Shown here piece after piece: positions 45,899-54,737 of a DNA stretch of 64,000 nt (positions within the stretch are counted from its first letter, which is position 1; each line of letters opens with the position of its first letter). The notes beneath the pieces are model-generated. The model saw only the letters and a program-made list of their open reading frames with translations, did no database searches and had not been told where the DNA came from. Source of the stretch: Paracoccus onubensis (GTDB lineage Bacteria > Pseudomonadota > Alphaproteobacteria > Rhodobacterales > Rhodobacteraceae); contig NZ_QZCG01000002.1 in the NCBI RefSeq assembly GCF_003591515.1, positions 248,001-312,000 on the forward strand. Direction: 5' to 3'. The position numbers and the translations under genes are program-made.

Positions 45899-46846
45899 AT
45901 GGGACATTCCCACGGGCACGGACATTCGCACGACCATGGGCATGGGCATGGGCATGGGCATCACCATCATCACGGTGACCATGCGATCGGCTGGGCTGTC
46001 CTCGTCAATCTGGTTCTGACGGCGGCGCAGATCATCGGAGGATTGCTGGCCGGGTCCACGGCGCTGATCGCGGACGGGGTGCATAACCTTTCCGACGCGC
46101 TGGCGCTTGTGCTTGCCTTCGGGGCGCGTCGATTGGCGCGGCGCGATGCTTCGCCCGACATGAGCTTTGGCTGGGGTCGGGCAGAGGTGGTGGCGGCTTT
46201 CGTTAATTACCTTGCGCTGATCGCCATCTCGGTCTGGCTGGCCATCGAGGCAATCGGGCGTTTTGCCAATCCACCCGAGGTCGCGGGCGGGTTGGTCATG
46301 GGATTGGCGGCATTTGCCTTGATCATCGATCTGGGGACAGCGGCGCTGGTGTACCGGCTGTCCAAGGATAGCGTGAATATCCGGGCGGCATTCATGCATA
46401 ATCTGGCCGATGCCGCGGTATCGGTGGCGGTGATTATCGGCGGGCTGCTTATCTGGGCCTTTGGCTGGAATCTGGCCGATCCGATCCTGACGCTGGCGAT
46501 CTCGGGTGCGATCCTGTGGCATATCCTGCCGGATCTTGGGCCCGTGCTCCGTATGCTGATGCTGGGCGCTCCGCCGGGAAGCGATCCGGAAGCCGCGATC
46601 GAGGCATTGCGGAATCTGCCCGGGGTGCGCGACGCGCATCACCTGCATTTGTGGCAGATCGATGAGCGGAGGAATGCGGCCTCGGTGCATCTGGTGGTCG
46701 AATCCGACGACTACTCCAGGGCGATTCACGCTGCGAAAGACATGCTGCATCGGGATTTCGGTATAGCCCATGCAACGATCGAGGTCGAGCCGCCCGGCGC
46801 CTGCGCGGATGAGGTTGCGGCACCCGCGAAGAGTTCTTTGCGATAA
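45899..46846 (+). CDS. CDF family cation (zinc-type) efflux protein
   Basis: A 315-residue cation diffusion facilitator with six membrane segments that exports Zn2+ or a related divalent metal. The cytoplasmic N-terminus is rich in histidine (HSHGHGHSHDHGHGHGHGHH...) and is followed by the family motif ADGVHNLSDALALVLAFGA (His-x3-Asp metal site). A second metal site HNLADAAVSVAV lies in the fifth segment. The C-terminal domain is a ferredoxin-like cytoplasmic fold. The GTG at 45896 is one codon upstream; the ATG is preferred. It follows polA by 12 bases. Confidence 0.93.
   Translation: MGHSHGHGHSHDHGHGHGHGHHHHHGDHAIGWAVLVNLVLTAAQIIGGLLAGSTALIADGVHNLSDALALVLAFGARRLARRDASPDMSFGWGRAEVVAAFVNYLALIAISVWLAIEAIGRFANPPEVAGGLVMGLAAFALIIDLGTAALVYRLSKDSVNIRAAFMHNLADAAVSVAVIIGGLLIWAFGWNLADPILTLAISGAILWHILPDLGPVLRMLMLGAPPGSDPEAAIEALRNLPGVRDAHHLHLWQIDERRNAASVHLVVESDDYSRAIHAAKDMLHRDFGIAHATIEVEPPGACADEVAAPAKSSLR
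45935..45958 (+). repeat. Hexanucleotide repeat CATGGG x4 in the CDF histidine-rich coding region
   Basis: Four tandem copies of CATGGG encode consecutive Gly-His pairs in the N-terminus. Slippage would change the number of His-Gly units without a frameshift. Confidence 0.8.
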
Positions 46847-46952
46847 ACCGCTGGCATCGGGAACCATTAATCACGATCCGGCGTTAACCTGCGTTATCTT
46901 ACTCACGCCGCTGTGAGCGGCAGGCATCAATCTTGGATGAATCGAGGGGACT

Positions 46953-47369
46953 ATGGGCATTTTCGACAAAATCAAAGGCGCAATCTGGGGCGAAGCCGAA
47001 GCGGCAGAAGCCGATCCTGCGGCCCGGCCCGCCACCGAACCCGCTGCCAAGACTCCGGCAGACGCTCCGGCAGACAAGGCACCTGAAGCCGCGAAAGCGC
47101 CACAATCATCCGGTGCTGCGGTCGATGTCGCGGCAGTGCTTGACGGAGCGGTGCAAAAATCCGGGCAGACGCTGAACTGGCGGAATTCGATCGTCGATCT
47201 GATGAAAGCACTCGGACTGGACAGCAGCCTTGATCACCGCAAGGAGTTGGCGCAGGAACTGGGGTATACCGGCGAACTGAACGGTTCGGCAGAGATGAAT
47301 ACCTGGCTGCACAAGCAGGTGATCCAGAAGCTGAAAGAGAATGGCGGCAAAGTGCCTGCCGATCTCTGA
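46953..47369 (+). CDS. DUF3597 domain protein
   Basis: A 138-residue protein. An N-terminal charged and Ala/Pro-rich linker (about 10-52) precedes a C-terminal DUF3597 domain (about 53-138; VDVAAVLDGAVQKSGQTLNWRNSIVDLMKALGLDSSLDHRKELA...). The domain resembles the small stress-related proteins of this family; function unknown. CGAGGGGAC precedes the ATG. The 106 bases upstream hold a weak stem (GCCGC/GCGGC near 46907-46921) and a probable promoter, and a clear terminator follows it. Confidence 0.8.
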   Translation: MGIFDKIKGAIWGEAEAAEADPAARPATEPAAKTPADAPADKAPEAAKAPQSSGAAVDVAAVLDGAVQKSGQTLNWRNSIVDLMKALGLDSSLDHRKELAQELGYTGELNGSAEMNTWLHKQVIQKLKENGGKVPADL

Positions 47370-47392
47370 ATCCGGACGGATCCGGGTTACAG

Positions 47393-47420
47393 GGCCGCAT
47401 CTTCGGGTGCGGCCTTTTTT
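47393..47420 (+). terminator. Rho-independent terminator after the DUF3597 gene
   Basis: GGCCGCA (47393-47399), an 8-base loop and TGCGGCC (47408-47414) form a perfect 7-bp stem followed by six T's (47415-47420). It ends the plus-strand DUF3597 message, and on the minus strand it lies just after miaB. Confidence 0.85.
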
Positions 47421-47445
47421 ATGCGATGCCTGATTGCCTGGCGCT

Positions 47446-48798
47446 TCAGGCCGCCAGTTCGCCGCGCAATGAGTTGGTCGCACTCTCGACGATCCGGACC
47501 TGCGCAAGATCGCCGATCTGCACTTCGGCGGTATCCACAAAGACCGAATGCAGATAATCGGATTTTCCGATCATCTGACCGGGGATGCGTCCCGGTTTCT
47601 CGAACAGGACACCAAGCGTCCGGCCGATCATATCCTGTTGCGCGGCCTTTTGTTGCCGGGTCAGAAGCGCCTGCAATTCCTGCAAACGGGCGTCTGCGAC
47701 TTTGCTGTCGATCTCTTCGCGCTCATAGGCGGGGGTGCCGGGGCGAGGCGAGTATTTAAAGCTGAAGGCGGTACCGAAACCGACTTCTTCGATCAGGCGC
47801 ATTGTGTCGGCATGATCCTGATCGGTTTCGCCGGGGAAGCCGACGATGAAATCGCTGGTCAGCATGATGTCGGGGCGCGCGGCGCGGATTCGCTCGATCA
47901 GGCGGAGATATTCCACCGCCGTATGCTTGCGGTTCATCGCCTTGAGGATGCGGTCGCTGCCCGATTGGACCGGCAGATGCAGATAAGGCATCAGCTGCGG
48001 CACGTCACGATGCGCCTCGATCAGGTCATCGGCCATGTCATTGGGATGGCTGGTCGTATAGCGGATACGGTCCAGCCCGTCGATTTCGCTCAAAGCCCGG
48101 ATCAGACGGCCAAAGCCCCATTCGCGGCCATCTTCGCCCGCGCCGTGCCAGCCATTGACATTCTGGCCCAGTAGGGTGATCTCGCGCACGCCGCGCGCCA
48201 CCAGATCCCGCGCCTCGCCCAGGATACGCTGAACAGGGCGGCTGACCTCGGCGCCGCGCGTATAGGGGACGACGCAGAAGGCGCAGAATTTATCGCAGCC
48301 TTCCTGCACAGTCAGAAAAGCGGCAGGGGCGCGGCGGGTGGCGCGGTTTTGCGGCAGATGATCGAATTTATCCTCTTCCGGGAATTCGGTGAGGATCCGG
48401 GGCGCTTCACCGCGCAGCATCTGCGGCAGGCGGTGATAGGTCTGCGGTCCGACGACCAGATCGACAATGGGCATCCTGCGCACGATTTCTTCGCCCTCGG
48501 CCTGAGCGACGCAGCCCGCCACGCCGATCTTCAGGTCCGGTTTGTCGGCCTTGAGCGGTTTCAGCCGTCCCAGATCGGAATAAAGCTTCTCTGCCGCCTT
48601 TTCCCGGATATGGCAGGTATTCAGCAGAACCATGTCGGCCTCGGCCTGATCCTCGGTCAGGACATAACCTTCGCCGCCCATGGCCTCGGCCATGCGTTGG
48701 CTGTCGTAAACGTTCATCTGGCAGCCATAGGTCTTGATGAAGAGCTTTTTGGCCGCAGTTACGGTTTCCGGGGCGGTTTTGCTGGCGTTATCACTCAT
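47446..48798 (-). CDS. miaB: tRNA-2-methylthio-N6-dimethylallyladenosine synthase MiaB
   Basis: A 450-residue radical SAM methylthiotransferase that adds a methylthio group to N6-isopentenyl-A37 of tRNA. The first iron-sulfur cluster cysteines are C26, C62 and C96; the radical SAM triad is C168-x3-C172-x2-C175 (CDKFCAFC). A C-terminal TRAM domain (about 380-450) binds tRNA. AAGGAC precedes the ATG. It is divergent from the TfoX_C gene. Confidence 0.97.
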   Translation of the reverse strand: MSDNASKTAPETVTAAKKLFIKTYGCQMNVYDSQRMAEAMGGEGYVLTEDQAEADMVLLNTCHIREKAAEKLYSDLGRLKPLKADKPDLKIGVAGCVAQAEGEEIVRRMPIVDLVVGPQTYHRLPQMLRGEAPRILTEFPEEDKFDHLPQNRATRRAPAAFLTVQEGCDKFCAFCVVPYTRGAEVSRPVQRILGEARDLVARGVREITLLGQNVNGWHGAGEDGREWGFGRLIRALSEIDGLDRIRYTTSHPNDMADDLIEAHRDVPQLMPYLHLPVQSGSDRILKAMNRKHTAVEYLRLIERIRAARPDIMLTSDFIVGFPGETDQDHADTMRLIEEVGFGTAFSFKYSPRPGTPAYEREEIDSKVADARLQELQALLTRQQKAAQQDMIGRTLGVLFEKPGRIPGQMIGKSDYLHSVFVDTAEVQIGDLAQVRIVESATNSLRGELAA

Positions 48799-48858
48799 GC
48801 CGTGCTGTCCTTGAGGTTCCGGGGCTGATACAGGAAATCATAAGTTTTGGAAAGATGG

Positions 48859-49188
48859 ATGACGAGCGATCTGACCAATGTTCCCAATATCGGCCCTGCC
48901 ACGGCGCGGGCCCTGATCGCCGCCGGGGTGCCGGATGAGGCGTATCTGCGTGAAATGGGCGCGGATGCGGCCTATCGCGCCTTGCTGTCGAACGGAGAAC
49001 GACCGCATTTCATCGGCTATTACGTACTGCATATGGGGTTGCAGGGACGGCCGTGGAATGATTGTCGGGGCGATGAGAAGATTGCGCTGCGAGAACGATT
49101 TGACGCTTTGGTCAAGGATGTGCGGGGCACAGTTCTGTCGGGCATCGAAGCCGAGCTTGACGCGATCGGATTGCCGCGCGGCAAATGA
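48859..49188 (+). CDS. TfoX C-terminal domain protein
   Basis: A 109-residue protein carrying the helix-hairpin-helix-like TfoX C-terminal domain (VPNIGPATARALIAAGVPDEAYLREMGADAAYRALL). Stand-alone TfoX_C proteins are of uncertain role and lack the N-terminal half of the competence regulator. GGAAAG precedes the ATG at 48859; an in-frame TTG at 48847 is less likely. A strong terminator directly follows the stop. Confidence 0.85.
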   Translation: MTSDLTNVPNIGPATARALIAAGVPDEAYLREMGADAAYRALLSNGERPHFIGYYVLHMGLQGRPWNDCRGDEKIALRERFDALVKDVRGTVLSGIEAELDAIGLPRGK

Positions 49189-49215
49189 CCGGGGGCAGCG
49201 CGCCCCCGGCTTTTT
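49189..49215 (+). terminator. Rho-independent terminator after TfoX_C
   Basis: CCGGGGGC (49189-49196), a 5-base loop and GCCCCCGG (49202-49209) form a perfect 8-bp GC stem followed by CTTTTT. It lies between convergent genes and also falls just after the NCS2 permease stop on the minus strand. Confidence 0.88.
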
Positions 49216-49226
49216 CGTCTGCGTGT

Positions 49227-50528
49227 TCAGCCTTCGGGGAAGAAGGCGAAGCGGATCACGAACAGCGCGGCCACGATCCATGTCGCCGGATGCACCTGCT
49301 GCGCCTTGCCCGTCAGCAGTTTCAGCACCGCATAGCTGATGAAGCCGAAAGCCAGACCATTGGCGATCGAATAGGTGAAGGGCATCGCGATGGCGGTCAA
49401 CACGGCGGGCGCGGCTTCGGTCACATCGTCGAAATCGACCTCACGCAGTTCCCGCACCATCAGCGTTGCCACGTATAGCAATGCCGGAGCCGTCGCATAG
49501 GCAGGCACCGATCCAGCCAGCGGCGCGAAGAACATTGCCAGCAGAAACAGGACCGCGACAACCAAAGCCGTCAGCCCGGTTCTGCCGCCTGCCTGTACGC
49601 CCGAGGCGCTTTCGACATAGGCTGTGGTCGAGGATGTCCCCAACACGGAACCGGCCAGAATCGCCGATGAATCCGCCATCAGGGCGCGACCGAGATTCTT
49701 GTTCTCATGCGCGGGTTCGTCTTTCATCAACCCGGCGCGTTTTGCCACGCCGATCAATGTGCCAGTGGCATCGAAAACCTCGACAAGGATCATGACGAGG
49801 ATGACATGGAAGATGCCGAAGCTGAGTGCCCCCATCAGATCCAGCTGAAAGAAGGTCGGTGCGATGGATGGTGGCATGGACATGATGCCGCCGAAGTTCT
49901 GCACACCCAGGATGATGGCAACCACGGTGACACCAAGAATCCCGATCAGGATCGAGCCGGGCACTTTCAGGGCATCAAGCGCGGCGATGATGAAGAAACC
50001 GATGATGGCAAGAAGCGTCCCGGTCTCGGTCATATTGCCCAACGCGACGAAAGTCGCGTCATTCGCGACGATGATATTTGAGGATTTCATGGCGATAATG
50101 GCCAGAAACAGCCCGATGCCCGCCGCGATGCCGCTGCGCATCGAGATCGGAATGCCCGAAATCAGCCAGCTTCGGATACCCGTCACGGTCAGGATCAGAA
50201 AGATCACGCCGCTGATGAACACCGCGCCAAGCGCCTCTTGCCATGTGAAGCCCATGGCACCTACGACGGTAAAGGCGAAGAAGGCGTTCAGCCCCATCCC
50301 GGGCGCCATGCCGATCGGCCAGTTCGCCAGTAACCCCATGATTGCCGCACCCAGTGCGGCCGCAAGGCAGGTGGCGACGAAGACCGCGTTCCTGTCCATG
50401 CCAGTCGAGGACAGGATGTCCGGGTTGACGAAGATGATATAGGCCATCGTCAGGAATGTGGTCAGACCGGCGATCACCTCGGTCCTGACATTGCTGCCAT
50501 GTTCTGACAGCTTGAAGTAGCGTTCCAT
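49227..50528 (-). CDS. NCS2/AzgA-type purine permease
   Basis: A 433-residue permease with about 13 membrane segments of the AzgA/PbuG-type (hypoxanthine/adenine/guanine) group: N-terminal FKLSEHGSNVRTEVIAGLTTFLTMAYIIFVNPDILS, then GLNAFFAF and GSLLGTSSTTAYVESASGVQAGGRTGL-like motifs. It sits divergent from puuE-uraD and uglY, which fits uptake of purines for degradation. GGAGGGAGAATTC precedes the ATG. A long inverted repeat lies 30-56 bases upstream. Confidence 0.92.
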   Translation of the reverse strand: MERYFKLSEHGSNVRTEVIAGLTTFLTMAYIIFVNPDILSSTGMDRNAVFVATCLAAALGAAIMGLLANWPIGMAPGMGLNAFFAFTVVGAMGFTWQEALGAVFISGVIFLILTVTGIRSWLISGIPISMRSGIAAGIGLFLAIIAMKSSNIIVANDATFVALGNMTETGTLLAIIGFFIIAALDALKVPGSILIGILGVTVVAIILGVQNFGGIMSMPPSIAPTFFQLDLMGALSFGIFHVILVMILVEVFDATGTLIGVAKRAGLMKDEPAHENKNLGRALMADSSAILAGSVLGTSSTTAYVESASGVQAGGRTGLTALVVAVLFLLAMFFAPLAGSVPAYATAPALLYVATLMVRELREVDFDDVTEAAPAVLTAIAMPFTYSIANGLAFGFISYAVLKLLTGKAQQVHPATWIVAALFVIRFAFFPEG

Positions 50529-50556
50529 GAATTCTCCCTCCGCGCGGCGTTTCTGC

Positions 50557-50584
50557 CGCCATGCCTTTGCTTAAGGGCATGGCG
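50557..50584. promoter_or_regulatory. Inverted repeat CGCCATGCC-N10-GGCATGGCG in the NCS2/puuE divergent region
   Basis: Two perfect 9-base arms (50557-50565 and 50576-50584) flank a 10-base spacer, 28-56 bases upstream of the permease ATG on the minus strand. It could be an operator for a purine-responsive regulator or a hairpin in the permease leader. No T-run follows on either strand. Confidence 0.45.
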
Positions 50585-50748
50585 CCTGCCGTTACAATCT
50601 GCCGGAAAGCGGAAGTCTTTCAACGATGAATTGAAACCACCTGCGATCTTTGTCGATTCATTGATACAGAATTCTGGCTTTGCCCGCTTGTCCGGCAGCG
50701 GCCGAAGCTGTTTGCTGGGGCCGGAGCAGCAACCGAAGGACAGGCAAG

Positions 50749-52152
50749 ATGCGCTACAGCCGCGACATGCGAGGATATGGCGAAAAAACTCCGGATCCGC
50801 AATGGCCCGGCGGCGCGAAGATCGCCGTGCAGATCGTGGTAAATTACGAAGAGGGCGGCGAGAACAGCATCGAGCATGGCGATGCCGCCTCGGAAGGATT
50901 CCTGTCCGAGATCGTGGGCGCACAGCCATGGCCCGGCCAGCGTCACTGGAACATGGAGACGATCTATGATTACGGCGCCCGCGCGGGATTCTGGCGGTTG
51001 CACCGTATTCTGCGCGACATTCCGGTCACTGTTTACGGCGTGGCGACGGCGCTTCAGCGTAGTCCAGAACAGGCCCGGGCGATGATGGATGCCGGATGGG
51101 AAATGGCGACCCATGGCTACAAATGGATCGAATACAAGGATGTGCCCCGCGAAACCGAGGAACAGCATATCGCCGAAGCGATCCGTATTCATACCGAAGT
51201 GACGGGCAGCCGCCCGCTGGGCTTCTATCAGGGCCGTGCTTCGGTCAACACGGTTCCGCTGGGCTGCGAAGAGGGCGGTTTTGAGTATCTGGCGGATACC
51301 TATGCCGATGAACTACCTTTCTGGCATATTCATAATGGCCGCCCGCAACTGATGGTGCCCTATACGCTGGACGCCAATGACATGCGCTTTGCCAATGGCG
51401 GCTTCACCAATGGCGAGGAATTCTTTCTTTATCTGCGCGACGCTTTCGACAATCTTTACCGCGAAGGATGTGAGGGGGCGCCGAAGATGCTGTCCATCGG
51501 GCTGCATTGCCGTCTTGCAGGCCGCCCCGCCCGGGCCGAGGCCGTGCGCCGCTTCATCGAACATGCCCGCGCATATGAGGGCGTGTGGTTCGCCACCCGT
51601 CTGGATATCGCGCGGCACTGGAAAGAGGTTCACCCTTATCGCGATACGCTGCGACCCTCGCGGATGGAGCGTGAGGATTTCGTCAAGACATTCGGCGGCA
51701 TCTACGAACACTCGCCTTTCATCGCGGAGCGGGTCTGGGACAGCGAGATGGGTGCGGTCCATGACAGCGCAGAAGGGCTTGCCGCAAGGATGGCGCAGAT
51801 TTTCCGCTGTGCCTCGGACTCAGAGCGGTTGGGTGTTCTGACCGCTCACCCGGATCTGGCGGGCAAACTGGCTGCCGCCAAACGGCTGACCGCCGAAAGC
51901 ACCGCCGAGCAGGCAAGCGCCGGGCTGGACGCACTGACCGATGCCGAGCATTCCGAGTTCACCCGGTTGAACGAGCTATATACCGGAAAGCATGGTTTCC
52001 CGTTCATCATCGCCGTGCGCGATCACGACAAGGCGGGCATTCTTGCCGCCATGACATCGCGGGTCGAGAACGATACCCCGAATGAGCGTGTGGAGGCCGA
52101 ACGGCAGGTCATGCGCATCGCTGAATTACGGCTGAAGGAAGTTCTGAAATGA
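50749..52152 (+). CDS. puuE: Fused allantoinase PuuE - OHCU decarboxylase (UraD)
   Basis: A 467-residue two-domain enzyme of urate breakdown. Residues 1-300 are a PuuE-type cofactor-independent allantoinase, a polysaccharide-deacetylase fold (RDMRGYGEKTPDPQWPGGAKIAVQ; MATHGYKWIEY; PLGFYQGRASVNT). Residues 310-467 are OHCU decarboxylase, with active-site HPDLA near residue 370 and the SAEQ/TAEQ region, converting OHCU to S-allantoin. The two functions are consecutive steps, so the fusion may channel intermediates. GAAGGACAGG precedes the ATG. It overlaps uglY by 4 bases. Confidence 0.92.
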   Translation: MRYSRDMRGYGEKTPDPQWPGGAKIAVQIVVNYEEGGENSIEHGDAASEGFLSEIVGAQPWPGQRHWNMETIYDYGARAGFWRLHRILRDIPVTVYGVATALQRSPEQARAMMDAGWEMATHGYKWIEYKDVPRETEEQHIAEAIRIHTEVTGSRPLGFYQGRASVNTVPLGCEEGGFEYLADTYADELPFWHIHNGRPQLMVPYTLDANDMRFANGGFTNGEEFFLYLRDAFDNLYREGCEGAPKMLSIGLHCRLAGRPARAEAVRRFIEHARAYEGVWFATRLDIARHWKEVHPYRDTLRPSRMEREDFVKTFGGIYEHSPFIAERVWDSEMGAVHDSAEGLAARMAQIFRCASDSERLGVLTAHPDLAGKLAAAKRLTAESTAEQASAGLDALTDAEHSEFTRLNELYTGKHGFPFIIAVRDHDKAGILAAMTSRVENDTPNERVEAERQVMRIAELRLKEVLK

Positions 52153-53039
52153 ATGATCTGCCCCTCGAAGGAACCCCCTCTGGCAATCCGGCAAAATCGC
52201 CGCAAGAGCAATTGGCCGCCCCCTATGCCGGACCGGTTGCCGGCCTGCCGCCGCAGAGCGGTCTGACCACCGACACGGCAGTTTTCACCGATGCCTATGC
52301 GATCGTCCCGCGCTCTGTGATGCGCGATATCGTCACCAGCTATCTGCCCGGCTGGACAGGAATGCGCATGTGGGTGCTGGCCCGCCCGCTTTCGGGTTTT
52401 GCCGAAACCTTCAGCCAGTATATCGTAGAACTGGCCGAAGGCGGTGGCAGCGATCAGCCCGATGACGATCCCGAGGTGCAGCACGCGCTGTTCGTCACCG
52501 GCGGAGAAATCTGCGTGACGATCGACGGCACCGATCACCTGCTGACGCCCGGCGGTTTCGCCTATATCCCTCCGGGCATGCCGTGGCAGGTGCATAACCG
52601 TGCGCCCGGCGAGACCGGCTTTCACTGGTGGCGCAAACGCTGGCAGCCCTGCAAGGGCGTCGACCGGCCCGATCCGATCATCGCGCAAGAGCAGGACATC
52701 CCGCCCTCGCCCATGCCCGATACCGATGGCGCATGGGCCACGACGCGGTTCATGGATCCGGCCGATCTGCGCCATGACATGCATATCACCGTCGTCACGC
52801 TGCAGCCCGGCGGCTCGATCCCCTTCGCCGAGACCCATGTGATGGAACATGGCCTGTTCGTGCTGGAGGGCAAGGCCGTCTATCGCCTGAACCGCGACTG
52901 GGCCGAGGTCGGCCCGGGTGATTTCATGTGGCTGCGCGCCTTCTGCCCACAGGCCTGCTATGCGGGCGGGCCGGGCCGGTTCCGCTATCTTCTGTACAAG
53001 GACGTCAACCGCCACGCCGCCCTCTGGCGGAACCGCTGA
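52149..53039 (+). CDS. uglY: (S)-ureidoglycine aminohydrolase
   Basis: A 296-residue bicupin of the AllE/UglY type, converting (S)-ureidoglycine to (S)-ureidoglycolate, releasing ammonia. The two cupin domains are visible; the C-terminal one carries the metal-ligand pattern around HVMEHGLFVLEGKAVYRLN. It starts inside the puuE-uraD stop (ATGA). In this pathway allantoicase or an allantoate amidohydrolase should sit upstream of it; neither is present in the window. Confidence 0.88.
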   Translation: MNDLPLEGTPSGNPAKSPQEQLAAPYAGPVAGLPPQSGLTTDTAVFTDAYAIVPRSVMRDIVTSYLPGWTGMRMWVLARPLSGFAETFSQYIVELAEGGGSDQPDDDPEVQHALFVTGGEICVTIDGTDHLLTPGGFAYIPPGMPWQVHNRAPGETGFHWWRKRWQPCKGVDRPDPIIAQEQDIPPSPMPDTDGAWATTRFMDPADLRHDMHITVVTLQPGGSIPFAETHVMEHGLFVLEGKAVYRLNRDWAEVGPGDFMWLRAFCPQACYAGGPGRFRYLLYKDVNRHAALWRNR

Positions 53040-53048
53040 AAGACGCGT

Positions 53049-53546
53049 TCAGGTGAAAATCTGCCGGGTTTCATCGGCATCGGGTTGCCTGAACGTGTTG
53101 GCAACCCGTTTCGAGACGCGGAAATAGGGAATCCAGATGAATAACCCGATTACCGCGCCAGACAGGCTGTAAATCATGGCCGAAGCCTCTGACGGTGTGA
53201 TCGCGCGGGTTGCGAGATATTCCACCACGGCAACCACCACCCCGAACAGGTAATAGCCGATCATCCAGTTGGGTGTCCGTGAAGAGCGGGTCAGCATGAG
53301 ATAAAGGCAATATAGTGCCAGCGCGAATGCCAGGAGCCCGATCGCAAGCGAAGCGATCACGGGCAGGCGCAAATACAAGAGTGACGGCTCGTTACCCTGG
53401 ATGATCGCGCCGATACTGTCCCATTGCATGAATGCCTGAAACAGATTGAAGCCGGTCGACGCCGCTGCCGCAACAAGACCCAGAAGCGGCAATATCAGCC
53501 ATCCTCCGATACCCGAGGGGCCGTTCGGATCGTATGTCGGGGGCAT
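53049..53546 (-). CDS. DUF2569 family membrane protein
   Basis: A 165-residue membrane protein with four predicted segments. The opening GIGGWLILPLLGLV and the FNLFQAFMQW pattern match DUF2569. Its function is unknown. GAGGT precedes the ATG. It converges with uglY after 9 bases. The 104 bases between it and the EamA stop are AT-richer and probably hold its promoter. Confidence 0.72.
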   Translation of the reverse strand: MPPTYDPNGPSGIGGWLILPLLGLVAAAASTGFNLFQAFMQWDSIGAIIQGNEPSLLYLRLPVIASLAIGLLAFALALYCLYLMLTRSSRTPNWMIGYYLFGVVVAVVEYLATRAITPSEASAMIYSLSGAVIGLFIWIPYFRVSKRVANTFRQPDADETRQIFT

Positions 53547-53650
53547 GAGATAACCTCGCGCTCGTGATCTTTATCGGGAATATTCCAGATTATTTGACGG
53601 ATGGTAAATATCTTTACGGATTCTGGTTAGAAAATCCGGCAGGATCGACG

Positions 53651-54559
53651 CTATCCCTTGGTCGCGTTGACCGGGGGTGTCTTCGTTCTTGCGCGTATCC
53701 GGGCCTCGCGCCAAGTGATATAGGTGATGGCGCCGATCATCAGTCCGCCGCCCAGAATGACCCATTCGTCCAGCGGTTCATGGAAGATGAACACACCGAC
53801 CATGCTTGCCCAGATCAGTTGCAGGAAGGTCACCGGCTGCGTCACGGTCATCGGTGCGGCGGCGAAAGCGCGGGTCATGGTGTAATGCCCGCATGTCCCG
53901 AACAGGGCAACCAGCCCCAGCCAGCCAAGCTGGCCGAATGTCGGCGGCACCCAGACGATGATTGTCAGCGGAATAAGCCCGATCATGCAGGTCAGTGACA
54001 ACATCGCCACAACCGCCACCGGAGAGATCATGTCCGTCAGGCGTTTGGCCAGCAGATAAGAGCCACCGAACATCACGGCGGCGCCCAGTTGCGACAGATG
54101 CCCGGGATCCAGCTCGCGAATTCCCGGACGCAGCACGATGACCGCACCCAGCAAGGCGACGCCGATGGCGGCAATGCGACGGATCGCGAGTTTTTCGCCC
54201 AGGAAAAGCGCCGCGCCGACAGTCACCATGATCGGGTTGAGAAAGCCGATTGCGGTTACTTCTGCGACGGTTATCCGCGCCATGGCATAAAACCACGCGA
54301 TCACCGCCAGGACATGCAATAGACCCCGCAAGGCGAAAAGCCGCCAGAGGCTGGCGGAAAATCCCTGCCTCAGGGCGGGTAACAGCGCGGGAAGCAGGAA
54401 AGCCGTACCATAGACGAAACGGATGAATGCCGCCTGAGGTGCGGGCAGCGCGCCCTCCAGACCGCGCACGATGGTATTGACGGCGACGAAACAAAAACCG
54501 GTCAACAGCATCCAGCCAATGCCGATCGCATCCCGGCGTGTTTCAAGGTCGATTTGCAT
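53651..54559 (-). CDS. DMT superfamily (EamA) transporter
   Basis: A 302-residue drug/metabolite transporter with ten membrane segments in two EamA repeats (first about 10-135, second about 150-280; SFxE-like motifs). It probably exports a metabolite; substrate unknown. The ATG at 54559 is chosen over an upstream TTG at 54568; neither has a good ribosome site. Divergent from the FemAB-like gene. Confidence 0.87.
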   Translation of the reverse strand: MQIDLETRRDAIGIGWMLLTGFCFVAVNTIVRGLEGALPAPQAAFIRFVYGTAFLLPALLPALRQGFSASLWRLFALRGLLHVLAVIAWFYAMARITVAEVTAIGFLNPIMVTVGAALFLGEKLAIRRIAAIGVALLGAVIVLRPGIRELDPGHLSQLGAAVMFGGSYLLAKRLTDMISPVAVVAMLSLTCMIGLIPLTIIVWVPPTFGQLGWLGLVALFGTCGHYTMTRAFAAAPMTVTQPVTFLQLIWASMVGVFIFHEPLDEWVILGGGLMIGAITYITWREARIRARTKTPPVNATKG

Positions 54560-54737
54560 GATCTGCAACTTTGCGTTTTCGACAGGAATTGCAAGGTAAA
54601 TTTATGCGCTCTTCTGCTGCGTCGCGATGTCGGGGCGCATGTTGTGGCGGATATGCCGAAGCCCTTATTTGGCGCGGCGCGATTTGTTTTGTCGCTCAGG
54701 CACTGACATTCGCCACGCGACGACATAGATTTCCGGC

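Noticed and set aside
44639..46867. A 742-codon open frame antisense to polA and the CDF exporter
   Set aside because: It mirrors two clear genes in a GC-rich region and shows no domain, ribosome site or start context of its own. Its His/Met-Pro repeats are the complement of the CATGGG repeat.
50529..50748. Purine riboswitch ahead of the NCS2 permease
   Set aside because: The inverted repeat does not show the three-way junction and loop signatures of purine aptamers, and such riboswitches are rare in this group.
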